NCBI RefSeq assembly: GCF_943914805.1
Contig: NZ_CALUDM010000121.1
Span: forward strand, 1 to 10,428
Reading direction: 5' to 3'
Length of the DNA: 10,428 bases
DNA from: an uncultured Acinetobacter sp.
GTDB taxonomy: Bacteria; Pseudomonadota; Gammaproteobacteria; Pseudomonadales; Moraxellaceae
The notes beneath the pieces are model-generated. The model saw only the letters and a program-made list of their open reading frames with translations, ran no database searches and was not told the origin of the DNA. Position numbers and translations under genes: made by a program. Positions 1 to 6,864 of this stretch are shown here, piece by piece (position 1 is the stretch's first letter; every line of letters begins with the position of its first letter).

Positions 1-46
1 GCCAACCTTTAAAAATTTGTTAAATGGCTGAGGAATCCCTTCGAAC

Positions 47-937
47 TCAGGTTAAATTAAATGGTTTGATTAAATCTGGGTATTGCTGAGCAGCCAAATC
101 GACCACTGCACCAAACTGTCGAGGTTGTATTTCAAAATCTTTCCAATTTACCCATCTTAAATTGCTATAGAGCACATTTTTAGGTGTTAAACCTGTCTGG
201 AAATCTAAACTGACAGACTGTGGTGTGGTGATGTTTGTTTTAGCTGAAGGAATAACATTCAAAGCTTGATCGAAAATATCTTCAGTTACAGCAGATTGAT
301 GTTTGATTTTGGAGCGATAAGTGATTGCTGCTTTTAAAGCGTATTCTGGAATTTGGTAGCTTAAACCTGCTAACCAACCATGACCTGAACTCTCTTTAAA
401 TTTGGCTTGATAACCACTCATAACAGAGTAACTAGGTCCAAAAACATCAAGTTCCCCTTCAAACTGTTGATAAACAGCGCCTGTATAAATATTCCAGTTT
501 AAAGTGGGTTGATATCCAACAAGCATCGAAAGGCTTTCACTTTTAAAATTTAAGTGAGTCGATTCGATGGTTTGTCGTCCAAAGTTGGATTGGGGACGGT
601 AGTCATAACTCAGATCTACACCATAGGGTTGGTCGTACATAACACCAAAGGAAATTTGTGGATGAATTTGCAGTTTTGCTGCCGCATTGACGAAGTAATA
701 ATCACCAACAAGGTTTCCTGTAGAAAAATCGTGTACACCTATTTGTTGTAGCGCTTGTTGATTTTGGACTTGCCCCGAAACATCGGCATATAGTTCAGCA
801 TATGAGATTTCTACATAATTATTTGATTCTAAAAAAGGTAAAATGGATTGATCAGATTTTTCTATTGCTGCTGCGTAGCTGAAAATAGGAATAATAAAGC
901 TACTACCCAAAGCAATTTTTAATAAAGGTGTTTTCAT
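47..937 (-). CDS. FadL/TodX-family outer membrane transporter, C-terminally truncated or frameshifted
   Basis: Outer-membrane beta-barrel of the OMPP1/FadL/TodX family, which takes up long-chain fatty acids or other hydrophobic compounds; the substrate cannot be told from the sequence. The start is the ATG at 937: GGGAGGA lies just upstream, and it begins a clean signal peptide (MKTPLLK, hydrophobic core, YAAA at about residues 21-24). An in-frame ATG at 955 would add six residues before the signal. Family-like stretches are YDQPYG (101-106), ITTPQSVSLDFQTG (236-249) and RWVNWKDF (261-268). At 296 residues it is short for the family (about 380-480). It ends in PFNLT with no terminal aromatic residue, so the last strands of the barrel are missing. 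The frame one base over reads on without a stop (PEFEGIPQPFNKFLKVG) to the window edge. A single-base indel, a rearrangement or a natural short variant are all possible. The family call is firm; the C-terminal state is unresolved. Confidence 0.8.
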   Translation of the reverse strand: MKTPLLKIALGSSFIIPIFSYAAAIEKSDQSILPFLESNNYVEISYAELYADVSGQVQNQQALQQIGVHDFSTGNLVGDYYFVNAAAKLQIHPQISFGVMYDQPYGVDLSYDYRPQSNFGRQTIESTHLNFKSESLSMLVGYQPTLNWNIYTGAVYQQFEGELDVFGPSYSVMSGYQAKFKESSGHGWLAGLSYQIPEYALKAAITYRSKIKHQSAVTEDIFDQALNVIPSAKTNITTPQSVSLDFQTGLTPKNVLYSNLRWVNWKDFEIQPRQFGAVVDLAAQQYPDLIKPFNLT

Positions 938-1054
938 ATATCCTCCCAAACCCATAATTAAATAGATTTGCTTGGTGATTTTTGACTATTTGTTGAATCC
1001 GATCATAAATATTAGTAAAAATGAAGAATTGAACAAAATGGCTAATTTTTCTAC

Positions 1055-1083
1055 ATTTGATCTGTTCTGTATTTTTTTGTCAA
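1055..1083 (-). promoter_or_regulatory. Candidate sigma70 promoter of the FadL-like gene
   Basis: On the minus strand a perfect -35 TTGACA (1083-1078) lies exactly 17 bases before TCAAAT (1060-1055), which matches the -10 consensus at four of six positions. Transcription would start near 1048, giving a leader of about 110 bases before the ATG at 937. It sits in the only non-coding DNA upstream of the gene and just beyond the cysB terminator. This is a motif match only. Confidence 0.45.
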
Positions 1084-1115
1084 TAAAAACTACGAGTTTT
1101 ATCATGTATTTATAG

Positions 1116-1137
1116 AAAAAAGGGGCAAAAGCCCCTT
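1116..1137 (-). terminator. Rho-independent terminator after cysB
   Basis: A 7-bp GC-rich stem (AAGGGGC at 1120-1126, GCCCCTT at 1131-1137) with a 4-base loop. Read on the minus strand, the stem is followed by an unbroken run of T (complement of the A run at 1116-1121). This is the textbook form of an intrinsic terminator. It lies 55 bases after the cysB stop codon and closes the sulfate cluster before the FadL-like gene. It could act weakly in the plus direction too, but nothing is transcribed toward it on that strand. Confidence 0.88.
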
Positions 1138-1191
1138 ATTTTGAATTTTTACTAAACATTAAAATTTAGATTGTGAAGTCAGTCTTTTAAG

Positions 1192-2121
1192 CTAGTCATC
1201 AGGATATGCAATTTTCTTTAAAGCTTTAATATCTGCCTCAGGAGAGCAGAGTGAAATAAATTCATAACCATAACCACGGAGTAAATGACCTTTACGCACA
1301 GCAATCCATGTGGTGTTTAAACCGAAAATATCCGTATTGATCTGCTTTAAGCGATGGTCACGTTCTAAGTCATAAGCAACGTCGTTGACAATACCTACAC
1401 CCATACCGAGCTCTACATAGGTTTTGATTACATCGGCATCCAGTGCAGACATTACAATATCAACATCAAGATGAGCTTCTTCAAAGGCTTTATCGATCTT
1501 TGAACGTCCTGTAAAACCACCGTGATAGGTAATGATCGGATATTCTGCAAGTTTTTCTAAAGTAATTTCTTTAGGATCAATCTTAGTTAAAGGATGATCT
1601 TGTGGCGTAATAATACTGTGTTTCCAGTTATAAAATGGAACACTGCCTAAGTTATCTTCGGTAGTCAAAGATTCAGTTGCAATACCAATATCTGCAAGAC
1701 CTAAAAGCAACATTTCAGAAATTTCAACAGGGCTGGCTTGTTGCAAAATCAAATGAACTTTAGGAAATGCTTTCTTAAACAAATTAACAATCGGTGGTAA
1801 CACATATCGAGCTTGTGTATGTGTAGTCGCAATCGTCAATGTCCCCTCATCAACTTTATTAAAATCATCAGCAAGACGTTTAATATTGTCTGCATCAATT
1901 AACATACGTTCAACAATACTGAGTAAAGCTTGCCCTGGTTCAGTTAAACCCAATAGACGTTTACCTTTACGTACAAACAGTTGCACACCTAACTCATCTT
2001 CCAAGTCTTTAATGTGTTTACTTACACCAGATTGAGAGGTGTAAAGTGCTGCGGAAGCTTCTGTTAAATTGTAATTTTGACGAACTGTTTCGCGGATAAT
2101 GCGTAATTGTTGAAAGTTCAT
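1192..2121 (-). CDS. cysB: CysB-family LysR-type regulator of sulfur assimilation
   Basis: LysR-type transcription factor of the CysB/Cbl group, normally the activator of sulfate uptake and cysteine synthesis genes, with N-acetylserine as inducer of CysB. It has 309 residues (E. coli CysB 324). The N-terminal winged helix-turn-helix covers about residues 1-60, with the recognition region near 18-37 (YTSQSGVSKHI). The effector domain carries TTHTQ at 99-103, aligned with the ligand-pocket Thr/Gln residues of CysB, plus GFTGR at 202-206 and DADVIKTYVELGMGVGIV from 228. The N-terminus (MNFQQLRIIRE) resembles E. coli Cbl and betaproteobacterial CysB more than E. coli CysB, so Cbl is the alternative name. 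It is the last gene of the sulfate cluster, 54 bases after cysA, and has GAGG about 10 bases before its ATG. It probably controls the sbp promoter and, if cotranscribed, its own level. Confidence 0.9.
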   Translation of the reverse strand: MNFQQLRIIRETVRQNYNLTEASAALYTSQSGVSKHIKDLEDELGVQLFVRKGKRLLGLTEPGQALLSIVERMLIDADNIKRLADDFNKVDEGTLTIATTHTQARYVLPPIVNLFKKAFPKVHLILQQASPVEISEMLLLGLADIGIATESLTTEDNLGSVPFYNWKHSIITPQDHPLTKIDPKEITLEKLAEYPIITYHGGFTGRSKIDKAFEEAHLDVDIVMSALDADVIKTYVELGMGVGIVNDVAYDLERDHRLKQINTDIFGLNTTWIAVRKGHLLRGYGYEFISLCSPEADIKALKKIAYPDD

Positions 2122-2142
2122 TTTGTTCGATACCTCAATGGC

Positions 2143-2166
2143 GGATGAGCATTCAATAGCTCATCC
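2143..2166 (-). repeat. Intercistronic hairpin between cysA and cysB
   Basis: A perfect 8-bp inverted repeat, GGATGAGC (2143-2150) and GCTCATCC (2159-2166), with an 8-base loop, fills much of the 54-base gap between the cysA stop and the cysB start. No T-run follows on the minus strand, so it is not a standard intrinsic terminator. An mRNA-stability or processing stem, or an operator for cysB, fits better. The structure is seen directly; the function is inferred. Confidence 0.6.
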
Positions 2167-2175
2167 AATCGTCGT

Positions 2176-3237
2176 TTATGCGACTTGATTTTCAAATAGG
2201 TGAAGTGTAGATGCACTTACCCAAACAGTTTGATTTGGTCTAAATTGATGTAATTTTGCTTCTTCAGGATTTAAAGCAATTTCAATCAGTTGTCCTTGAC
2301 GATCTTGTAATTCTGCCATGACTTTACCCGCAATCCAAACTTCACGTAAAAAAGTGGCTTGAATTGCATTTTCAGTCGGTTGAGCATGAATTTTCAACTC
2401 ATTTGGGCGAGCAAAGGCAATCACTTTACCGTCAGCTGTATTTCGAGCAGAGGGAAGTTGAATACGGTCTTCACCAATTTGGATAATACCTTGATGATTT
2501 TCACCCTCGAAGCGATTAGCTTGACCGAGAAAATCAAATACAAATGGAGTAGCAGGTTTTTCATAAACTTCACGAGGTGAACCGATTTGTTCAATATCAC
2601 CTTTGTTCATGACTACAATTTGATCCGCAACTTCCAACGCTTCTTCTTGGTCATGTGTGACGAATATAGACGTAATATGAAGTTCATCATGTAAAGTACG
2701 CAACCAACGGCGCAATTCTTTACGAACTTTGGCATCAAGTGCGCCAAAAGGTTCATCTAAAAGTAAAACGCGAGGTTCAACAGCCAAAGCACGAGCAAGC
2801 GCAATACGTTGACGTTGTCCACCTGAAAGTTGTGCAGGATAACGATCAGCCAAGAAGCCGAGTTGAACTAAATCGAGTAAACGCGTTACACGCTTTTTAA
2901 TTTCAGCTTCATTTGGGCGAGTCGCACGAGGGCGAACACGTAAACCGAATGCAACATTGTCATATACAGTCATATGGCGGAATAAAGCATAGTGTTGGAA
3001 TACAAAACCGACTTGACGCTCACGTACGTGAATTTGAGTAGCATCAGTTCCTTCAAGAATCACTTGTCCACGATCTGCCGATTCCAAACCCGCAATAATA
3101 CGTAATAGCGTTGTTTTACCACAACCTGATGGACCAAGTAGCGCAACCAATTGACCATCTGGAAAATCGAGAGAGATATTTTTAAGTGCATGGAATGCAC
3201 CGAAGTTTTTTTCAATATTTTTAACTTGAATACTCAT
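2176..3237 (-). CDS. cysA: Sulfate/thiosulfate ABC transporter ATPase CysA
   Basis: Cytoplasmic ATPase that powers sulfate/thiosulfate import through CysT/CysW. Counting from the upstream ATG at 3243, it has Walker A GPSGCGKT (37-44), Q-loop Gln83, signature LSGGQRQR (139-146), Walker B VLLLDEP (159-165) and H-loop His197. A C-terminal regulatory region of about 115 residues follows, as in E. coli CysA (365 residues). The ATG at 3237 is preferred over the one at 3243. The cysW stop runs into the ribosome site as TAAGGA, which abuts the first ATG but lies six bases before the second, and the second gives MSIQVKNI, aligned with E. coli MSIEIANI. The product is then 353 residues. Stop and ribosome site are fused with cysW, so translation is probably coupled. 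GFVFQHYALFRHMTV is near-identical to the E. coli protein. Confidence 0.95.
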   Translation of the reverse strand: MSIQVKNIEKNFGAFHALKNISLDFPDGQLVALLGPSGCGKTTLLRIIAGLESADRGQVILEGTDATQIHVRERQVGFVFQHYALFRHMTVYDNVAFGLRVRPRATRPNEAEIKKRVTRLLDLVQLGFLADRYPAQLSGGQRQRIALARALAVEPRVLLLDEPFGALDAKVRKELRRWLRTLHDELHITSIFVTHDQEEALEVADQIVVMNKGDIEQIGSPREVYEKPATPFVFDFLGQANRFEGENHQGIIQIGEDRIQLPSARNTADGKVIAFARPNELKIHAQPTENAIQATFLREVWIAGKVMAELQDRQGQLIEIALNPEEAKLHQFRPNQTVWVSASTLHLFENQVA

Positions 3238-3246
3238 GGTCATTCC

Positions 3247-4140
3247 TTAAGAAATTGTAGATTCTTTATTTTCACGGTTTTGTTTTTCTTGGCGAAATTC
3301 AACCCATGTTTTTAAAATCAAAGTGAAAATTGCCAACAACGCCAACAGTGAAGACACTGCAAATGCTGCACTAAAGGTATATTCGTTATATAAAATTTCA
3401 ACATGTAAAGGCAGGGTATTGGTTTCACCACGAATGTGACCTGATACTACTGACACCGCACCAAACTCACCCATTGCACGTGCATTACATAAGATCACAC
3501 CGTAAATTAAGCCCCATTTGATATTGGGAAGGGTGACTTTCCAAAAAGTTTGCCAACCTGATGCGCCCAATACAATTGCAGCTTCTTCTTCCTCTGTGCC
3601 TTGTGCTTCCATTAAAGGAATCAATTCACGAGCAACAAAAGGTACGGTAATAAATACAGTCGCTAATACGATAGCAGGTGTTGCATACAGGATTTTAATG
3701 TCATTATCCATTAACCATCCACCTAACCAGCCTTGTGAGCCGAAAATCAGTACCAACATTAAACCTGCAATAACAGGAGATACCGAAAAGGGGGTATCAA
3801 TAATAGTGGTGAGAATTGATTTTCCACGGAAGTTAAACTTCGCTACACACCATGCTGCTGCTACACCAAAAACTACGTTTAATGGCACTGCAATCGCTGC
3901 TGTTAATAAAGTTAATTTGACTGCTGATAAAGTATCGGGATTGACCAACGCTTCGAAGTAAACCGATACACCTTGTTTAAAAGCTTCAACAAAAACCAGA
4001 ATCAACGGCAGTATTAAACAGCTTAAGAAAAAGATTAGCGCAATTGTAATTAGAGTATAACGAACCCAAGTCGGTTCACGTGTCGCATCACGAGATTGCA
4101 ACTTTATGGCTAATGCATTGCTATTGGTATTTAAGCTCAT
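3247..4140 (-). CDS. cysW: Sulfate/thiosulfate ABC transporter permease CysW
   Basis: Inner-membrane permease subunit that pairs with CysT to form the sulfate channel. It has about six hydrophobic helices and the cytoplasmic EAA loop (EEAAIVLGASGWQTFWKVTLP, split here for position: about residues 185-205), which docks on CysA. RAMGEFGAVSVVSGHIRGET (221-240) is nearly the same as in E. coli CysW. The start at 4140 is chosen because its ATG overlaps the cysT stop in a classic ATGA junction and has AGGGAG eight bases upstream. This gives 297 residues (E. coli 291). The longer reading frame upstream begins inside cysT and adds 11 unlikely residues. Four-base overlap with cysT and fused stop/ribosome site with cysA indicate one translationally coupled unit. 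Confidence 0.95.
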   Translation of the reverse strand: MSLNTNSNALAIKLQSRDATREPTWVRYTLITIALIFFLSCLILPLILVFVEAFKQGVSVYFEALVNPDTLSAVKLTLLTAAIAVPLNVVFGVAAAWCVAKFNFRGKSILTTIIDTPFSVSPVIAGLMLVLIFGSQGWLGGWLMDNDIKILYATPAIVLATVFITVPFVARELIPLMEAQGTEEEEAAIVLGASGWQTFWKVTLPNIKWGLIYGVILCNARAMGEFGAVSVVSGHIRGETNTLPLHVEILYNEYTFSAAFAVSSLLALLAIFTLILKTWVEFRQEKQNRENKESTIS

Positions 4141-4970
4141 CGTGCTGTTCTCCCTGTGCGGCGACTTGCCCACGCTTGTACTAAGTTAATTAAGAACAAG
4201 ATAAAGAATGAAATGACAAGCATCACAACGGCAATAGTCGTCGCACCTGCATAATCATATTCTTCTAAACGGGAAATGATCATCAACGGTGCAATTTCAG
4301 TTTCAAATGGTTGATTTCCTGCGATGAAAATGACTGAACCATATTCCCCAACACCACGTGCAAATGCCAATGCAAATCCAGTCAATAATGCAGGTAGCAA
4401 AATTGGTAAGATAATTTTAGTCACGATTTGCAAACGATTAGCACCGAGAGCCGAAGCTGCTTCTTCTAACTCTGTTTCCAAATCACTTAACACAGGCTGT
4501 ACGGTACGGACTACGAATGGAATACCGATAAAAATCAAGGCTAAAGTAATACCAATCGGGGTATATGCAACTTTGATTCCAAGGGGTTCAAGATATTGAC
4601 CAATCCAACCTGTAGGTGCATAGAGTGAAGTTAATGCAATACCTGCAACTGCGGTAGGTAGAGCAAATGGCAAATCAACCAAAGCATCTACAATACGTTT
4701 GCCTGGAAATGAATAGCGAACTAAACACCAAGCTAAAAGCAAACCAAAAACCACATTGATCAAAGCCGCAACGATGGCTGTACTAAAACTGAGTTGTAAT
4801 GATTTTAAAATACGTTCTGAGCTGATGATTTCCCAAAAAACATCCCAGCCTACACCGAGTGATTTGATAAAAACAGCTGATAATGGAATCAGAACAATTA
4901 AAGATAAATACGCTAGGGTGAAGCCTAGTGAAAGACCAAATCCTGGCAGCACTCGGGATCGCTGCGACAT
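4137..4970 (-). CDS. cysT: Sulfate/thiosulfate ABC transporter permease CysT (CysU)
   Basis: Inner-membrane permease, partner of CysW in the sulfate/thiosulfate importer. 277 residues, the same size as E. coli CysT. It shares RVLPGF near the N-terminus, DLPFALPTAVAG (99-110), IPFVVRTVQPVL (150-161), the EAA loop EEAASALGANR (169-179) followed by a KIILP helix, and VIFIAGN (213-219). About six membrane helices are visible. The ATG at 4970 is preceded by GAGGAG at good spacing. It is the first of three coupled genes (cysT-cysW-cysA). A 122-base gap containing a hairpin separates it from the hydrolase gene upstream, so its expression may differ from that of sbp. Confidence 0.95.
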   Translation of the reverse strand: MSQRSRVLPGFGLSLGFTLAYLSLIVLIPLSAVFIKSLGVGWDVFWEIISSERILKSLQLSFSTAIVAALINVVFGLLLAWCLVRYSFPGKRIVDALVDLPFALPTAVAGIALTSLYAPTGWIGQYLEPLGIKVAYTPIGITLALIFIGIPFVVRTVQPVLSDLETELEEAASALGANRLQIVTKIILPILLPALLTGFALAFARGVGEYGSVIFIAGNQPFETEIAPLMIISRLEEYDYAGATTIAVVMLVISFFILFLINLVQAWASRRTGRTAR

Positions 4971-4993
4971 GATGACTCCTCAAAAGAGAGAAA

Positions 4994-5013
4994 GCTTATT
5001 GAAATCAATAAGC
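4994..5013 (-). terminator. Hairpin upstream of cysT (possible attenuator or processing stem)
   Basis: A perfect 8-bp inverted repeat, GCTTATTG (4994-5001) and CAATAAGC (5006-5013), with a 4-base loop. On the minus strand it is followed by a pyrimidine-rich TTTCTCTCTTTT stretch, so it could act as a leaky terminator between the hydrolase gene and cysT. It could equally be a 3'-end stabilising stem that raises sbp transcript over cysTWA. The stem is AU-rich and the T-run is broken, so full termination is unlikely and some read-through is expected. Confidence 0.55.
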
Positions 5014-5092
5014 AAAATTAAAATGAATTAGGCAAAGCTTAAGAGGCATCAATTAAAATGCAAATTTAAAAAACAACTTTTTGATATCAGGT

Positions 5093-5659
5093 TTATTGAT
5101 AACAGTATGTTTTTTTCTCAGAAATAAGATAATTGAAAATTTCTGGGAAAGGACCAAAACCTGATGCAACATTAATATGTCCAACTTTTCCAAGATTAAC
5201 GGGTTTGATTTTCCAAGCTGCTGCAAGTGCATTCACTTCATCAAAAGCAAACCAAGGATCATCTTCACTGATAAGCATTGTGGTTGGGACAGGTGTTTTT
5301 AAGCCATAAAAATAATTTTGGTAATCGCCAATGCTATCCGTTGCAAATCCATTTGCGCCGAAGCGTTTAGGATTTGCTGGAGCAACCAAAATAAGTTTTT
5401 TAACTTTTTGAGCGAGTTCAGGAGCTTCATTCAAGGCAGCAAGACTAGTTAAACAACCAAAGCTATGCGCAACGATCTGAATTTGATCATCCGTTGCTTC
5501 TAATACTTTGATGAGTTCTTTGACCCATTGTTTTAGAATAGGTTTGTCCCAGTTTTGTTGTTGTACACGAGTACTGTGAGCCAATTGATTTTCCAACCAA
5601 GACTGCCAGTGACTTTGATTACTTCCGCCAACACCGGGAACAATAACTGTATGCACCAT
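5093..5659 (-). CDS. RBBP9/YdeN-family alpha/beta serine hydrolase in the sulfate operon
   Basis: Small cytoplasmic alpha/beta hydrolase (188 residues) of the RBBP9/YdeN family. Members have a Ser-Asp-His triad but mostly unknown substrates. Features: VIVPGVGGSNQSHW at 5-18 (oxyanion region), nucleophile Ser66 in AHSFG (64-68), Asp134 in SEDDPW (131-136), His161 in GHINVASGFGPFPE (160-173). No signal peptide or membrane segment is visible. The start is the ATG at 5659, which has AGGAG seven bases upstream. A TTG at 5677 is in frame, but that ribosome site would then fall within the coding region. It begins 34 bases after the sbp stop on the same strand, so it is almost certainly cotranscribed with sbp. 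It has no recognised role in sulfate transport; a part in sulfur metabolism rests only on position. Confidence 0.88.
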   Translation of the reverse strand: MVHTVIVPGVGGSNQSHWQSWLENQLAHSTRVQQQNWDKPILKQWVKELIKVLEATDDQIQIVAHSFGCLTSLAALNEAPELAQKVKKLILVAPANPKRFGANGFATDSIGDYQNYFYGLKTPVPTTMLISEDDPWFAFDEVNALAAAWKIKPVNLGKVGHINVASGFGPFPEIFNYLISEKKTYCYQ

Positions 5660-5693
5660 GAGAGCGCTCCTGTCCAAGACTCTTAGCTAATGA

Positions 5694-6698
5694 CTATTTA
5701 CTGTTTGCCTTAACGATTTGGTCAAATATTCCGTTATTTTCAAAATGCTGTTTTTGTACTTTGGTCCAACCACCAAACTCTTTATCAATAGTCACTAATT
5801 TCAGTGGTTTGAAAGTCGTTGCATATTTTTTCAATGTTGCTGCATTGCGTGGACGATAGAAATTTTTTGCTGCAATTTCTTGTCCCGCAGGAGAGTACAA
5901 GTAATTTAAATATGCTTTGGCTAAATTCAAATTGCCATCTTTGGCAGCATTCTTTTCAACGATTGCTACAGGTGGTTCAGCTAAAATTGAAAGTGAAGGT
6001 GTAATGATTTCAAACTTACCCGGTTGTTCACGAGTCGCTAAGAAAGCTTCATTTTCCCAAGCCAATAACACATCACCAATACCACGTTCAGCAAATGTGG
6101 TTGTCGAACCACGAGCACCAGAGTCTAAAACTTTGGTTTGTTTATAAATTTGACGGACAAATTCTTGTGCTTTTGCATCAGAACCATAAGCGTGTTTTGC
6201 CCAAGCCCATGCAGCTAAATAGTTCCAACGTGCGCCACCAGAGGTTTTTGGGTTTGGAGTAACAATCTCTACACCAGGTTTAACCAAATCACCCCAGTCT
6301 TTAATTGCTTTCGGGTTACCTTTACGCACAAGGAATACAATCGTTGATGTATAAGGTGTCGAGTTTTGTGGGAATTTCTTTTGCCAGTCTTTTGGTAATA
6401 AGTTGGTGTTCTGTGCAATCGCATCAATGTCAGCAGCAAGTGCTAAAGTCACAACATCTGCTTGTAAACCATCAATCACAGCACGTGCTTGTTTTCCAGA
6501 ACCGCCGTGTGATTGTTTAAAGTTAATATCTTGACCAGTTTTAGATTTCCAATAGCTTGCAAACTGTTTGTTAAAGCTATCGTACAATTCACGTGTTGGA
6601 TCGTAAGATACATTTAGGAAGTCTTTTGCAGCGACTGAGTAAGTAGAAGCAGAAAGAAGCGTTGCAACAACTGCTAATTTTAATTTTGAAAATTGCAT
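5694..6698 (-). CDS. sbp: Periplasmic sulfate-binding protein Sbp
   Basis: Periplasmic receptor that binds sulfate and delivers it to CysTWA. 334 residues with a signal peptide (residues 1-24, cleavage predicted after VAA, before KDF as in E. coli Sbp). Sulfate-pocket and family motifs are NVSYDPTRELY (29-39), QSHGGSGKQA (62-71), DVVTLALA (81-88), SGGARWNYLAAW (153-164), DSGARGSTTTF (192-202), LLAWENEA (211-218) and EFGGWTK near 307. These match E. coli Sbp, not the thiosulfate-binding CysP (which has NSSYDVSREL and QSHAGSSKQA). The mature protein contains no Cys and no Met; the only Met is the initiator. The ATG at 6698 has GGGGA about seven bases upstream. It is the first gene of the sulfate cluster, divergent from pabC. 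Confidence 0.96.
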   Translation of the reverse strand: MQFSKLKLAVVATLLSASTYSVAAKDFLNVSYDPTRELYDSFNKQFASYWKSKTGQDINFKQSHGGSGKQARAVIDGLQADVVTLALAADIDAIAQNTNLLPKDWQKKFPQNSTPYTSTIVFLVRKGNPKAIKDWGDLVKPGVEIVTPNPKTSGGARWNYLAAWAWAKHAYGSDAKAQEFVRQIYKQTKVLDSGARGSTTTFAERGIGDVLLAWENEAFLATREQPGKFEIITPSLSILAEPPVAIVEKNAAKDGNLNLAKAYLNYLYSPAGQEIAAKNFYRPRNAATLKKYATTFKPLKLVTIDKEFGGWTKVQKQHFENNGIFDQIVKANSK

Positions 6699-6734
6699 GG
6701 TTTAATCCCCAAATTTTTCATAAGTTCGTTAATA

Positions 6735-6800
6735 TGGGGTGAGCATAACGCTAGTCTTTATTCATAAAAAATAATAAAAAACGAATTTTATATGAATAAA
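6735..6800 (-). promoter_or_regulatory. sbp promoter/operator region with 10-bp inverted repeat
   Basis: The divergent gap between sbp and pabC holds a perfect 10-bp inverted repeat, TTTATTCATA (6757-6766) and TATGAATAAA (6791-6800). The centres are 34 bases apart, about three helix turns, with a very A/T-rich spacer. On the minus strand a poor -10 (TATGCT, 6747-6742) lies just downstream with no good -35, the usual look of an activator-dependent promoter. Because a CysB-type regulator ends this same cluster, the repeat is a candidate CysB site. The repeat is seen; the promoter and the regulator assignment are inferred. Confidence 0.45.
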
Positions 6801-6864
6801 AAAGAAATAGCTTTTGTGTATATCGTTATTAAAATCTGTGCAAAGACAAGAGGGAAGTAGTGTA

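Noticed and set aside
1..46. End of an insertion sequence at the left edge
   Set aside because: The gene break near 46-49 would fit, but 46 bases are too few to show a known terminal repeat or target duplication, and I recognise none. It is kept only as an alternative in the findings.
554..751. Short plus-strand frame opposite the FadL-like gene
   Set aside because: Antisense to a clear coding region and with no motif or ribosome site.
1086..1100. Small AAAACT/AGTTTT hairpin beyond the cysB terminator
   Set aside because: Six A/T-rich pairs in A/T-rich DNA are expected by chance, and a much stronger terminator lies just before it.
3518..3961. Plus-strand open frame of 147 codons opposite cysW
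   Set aside because: It lies fully within cysW on the opposite strand, has a biased composition typical of an antisense frame, and has no ribosome site or family motif.
4324..5031. Plus-strand open frames opposite cysT and its upstream gap
   Set aside because: They are shadows of a well-supported permease gene; the translations carry no recognisable domain.
5661..5668. GAGCGCTC palindrome before the hydrolase start
   Set aside because: An 8-base palindrome overlapping the ribosome site; too short to call an operator.
6814..6864. TTG-initiated N-terminal extension of PabC
   Set aside because: The added 17 residues do not match the family and would put the GAGGGA ribosome site inside the gene.
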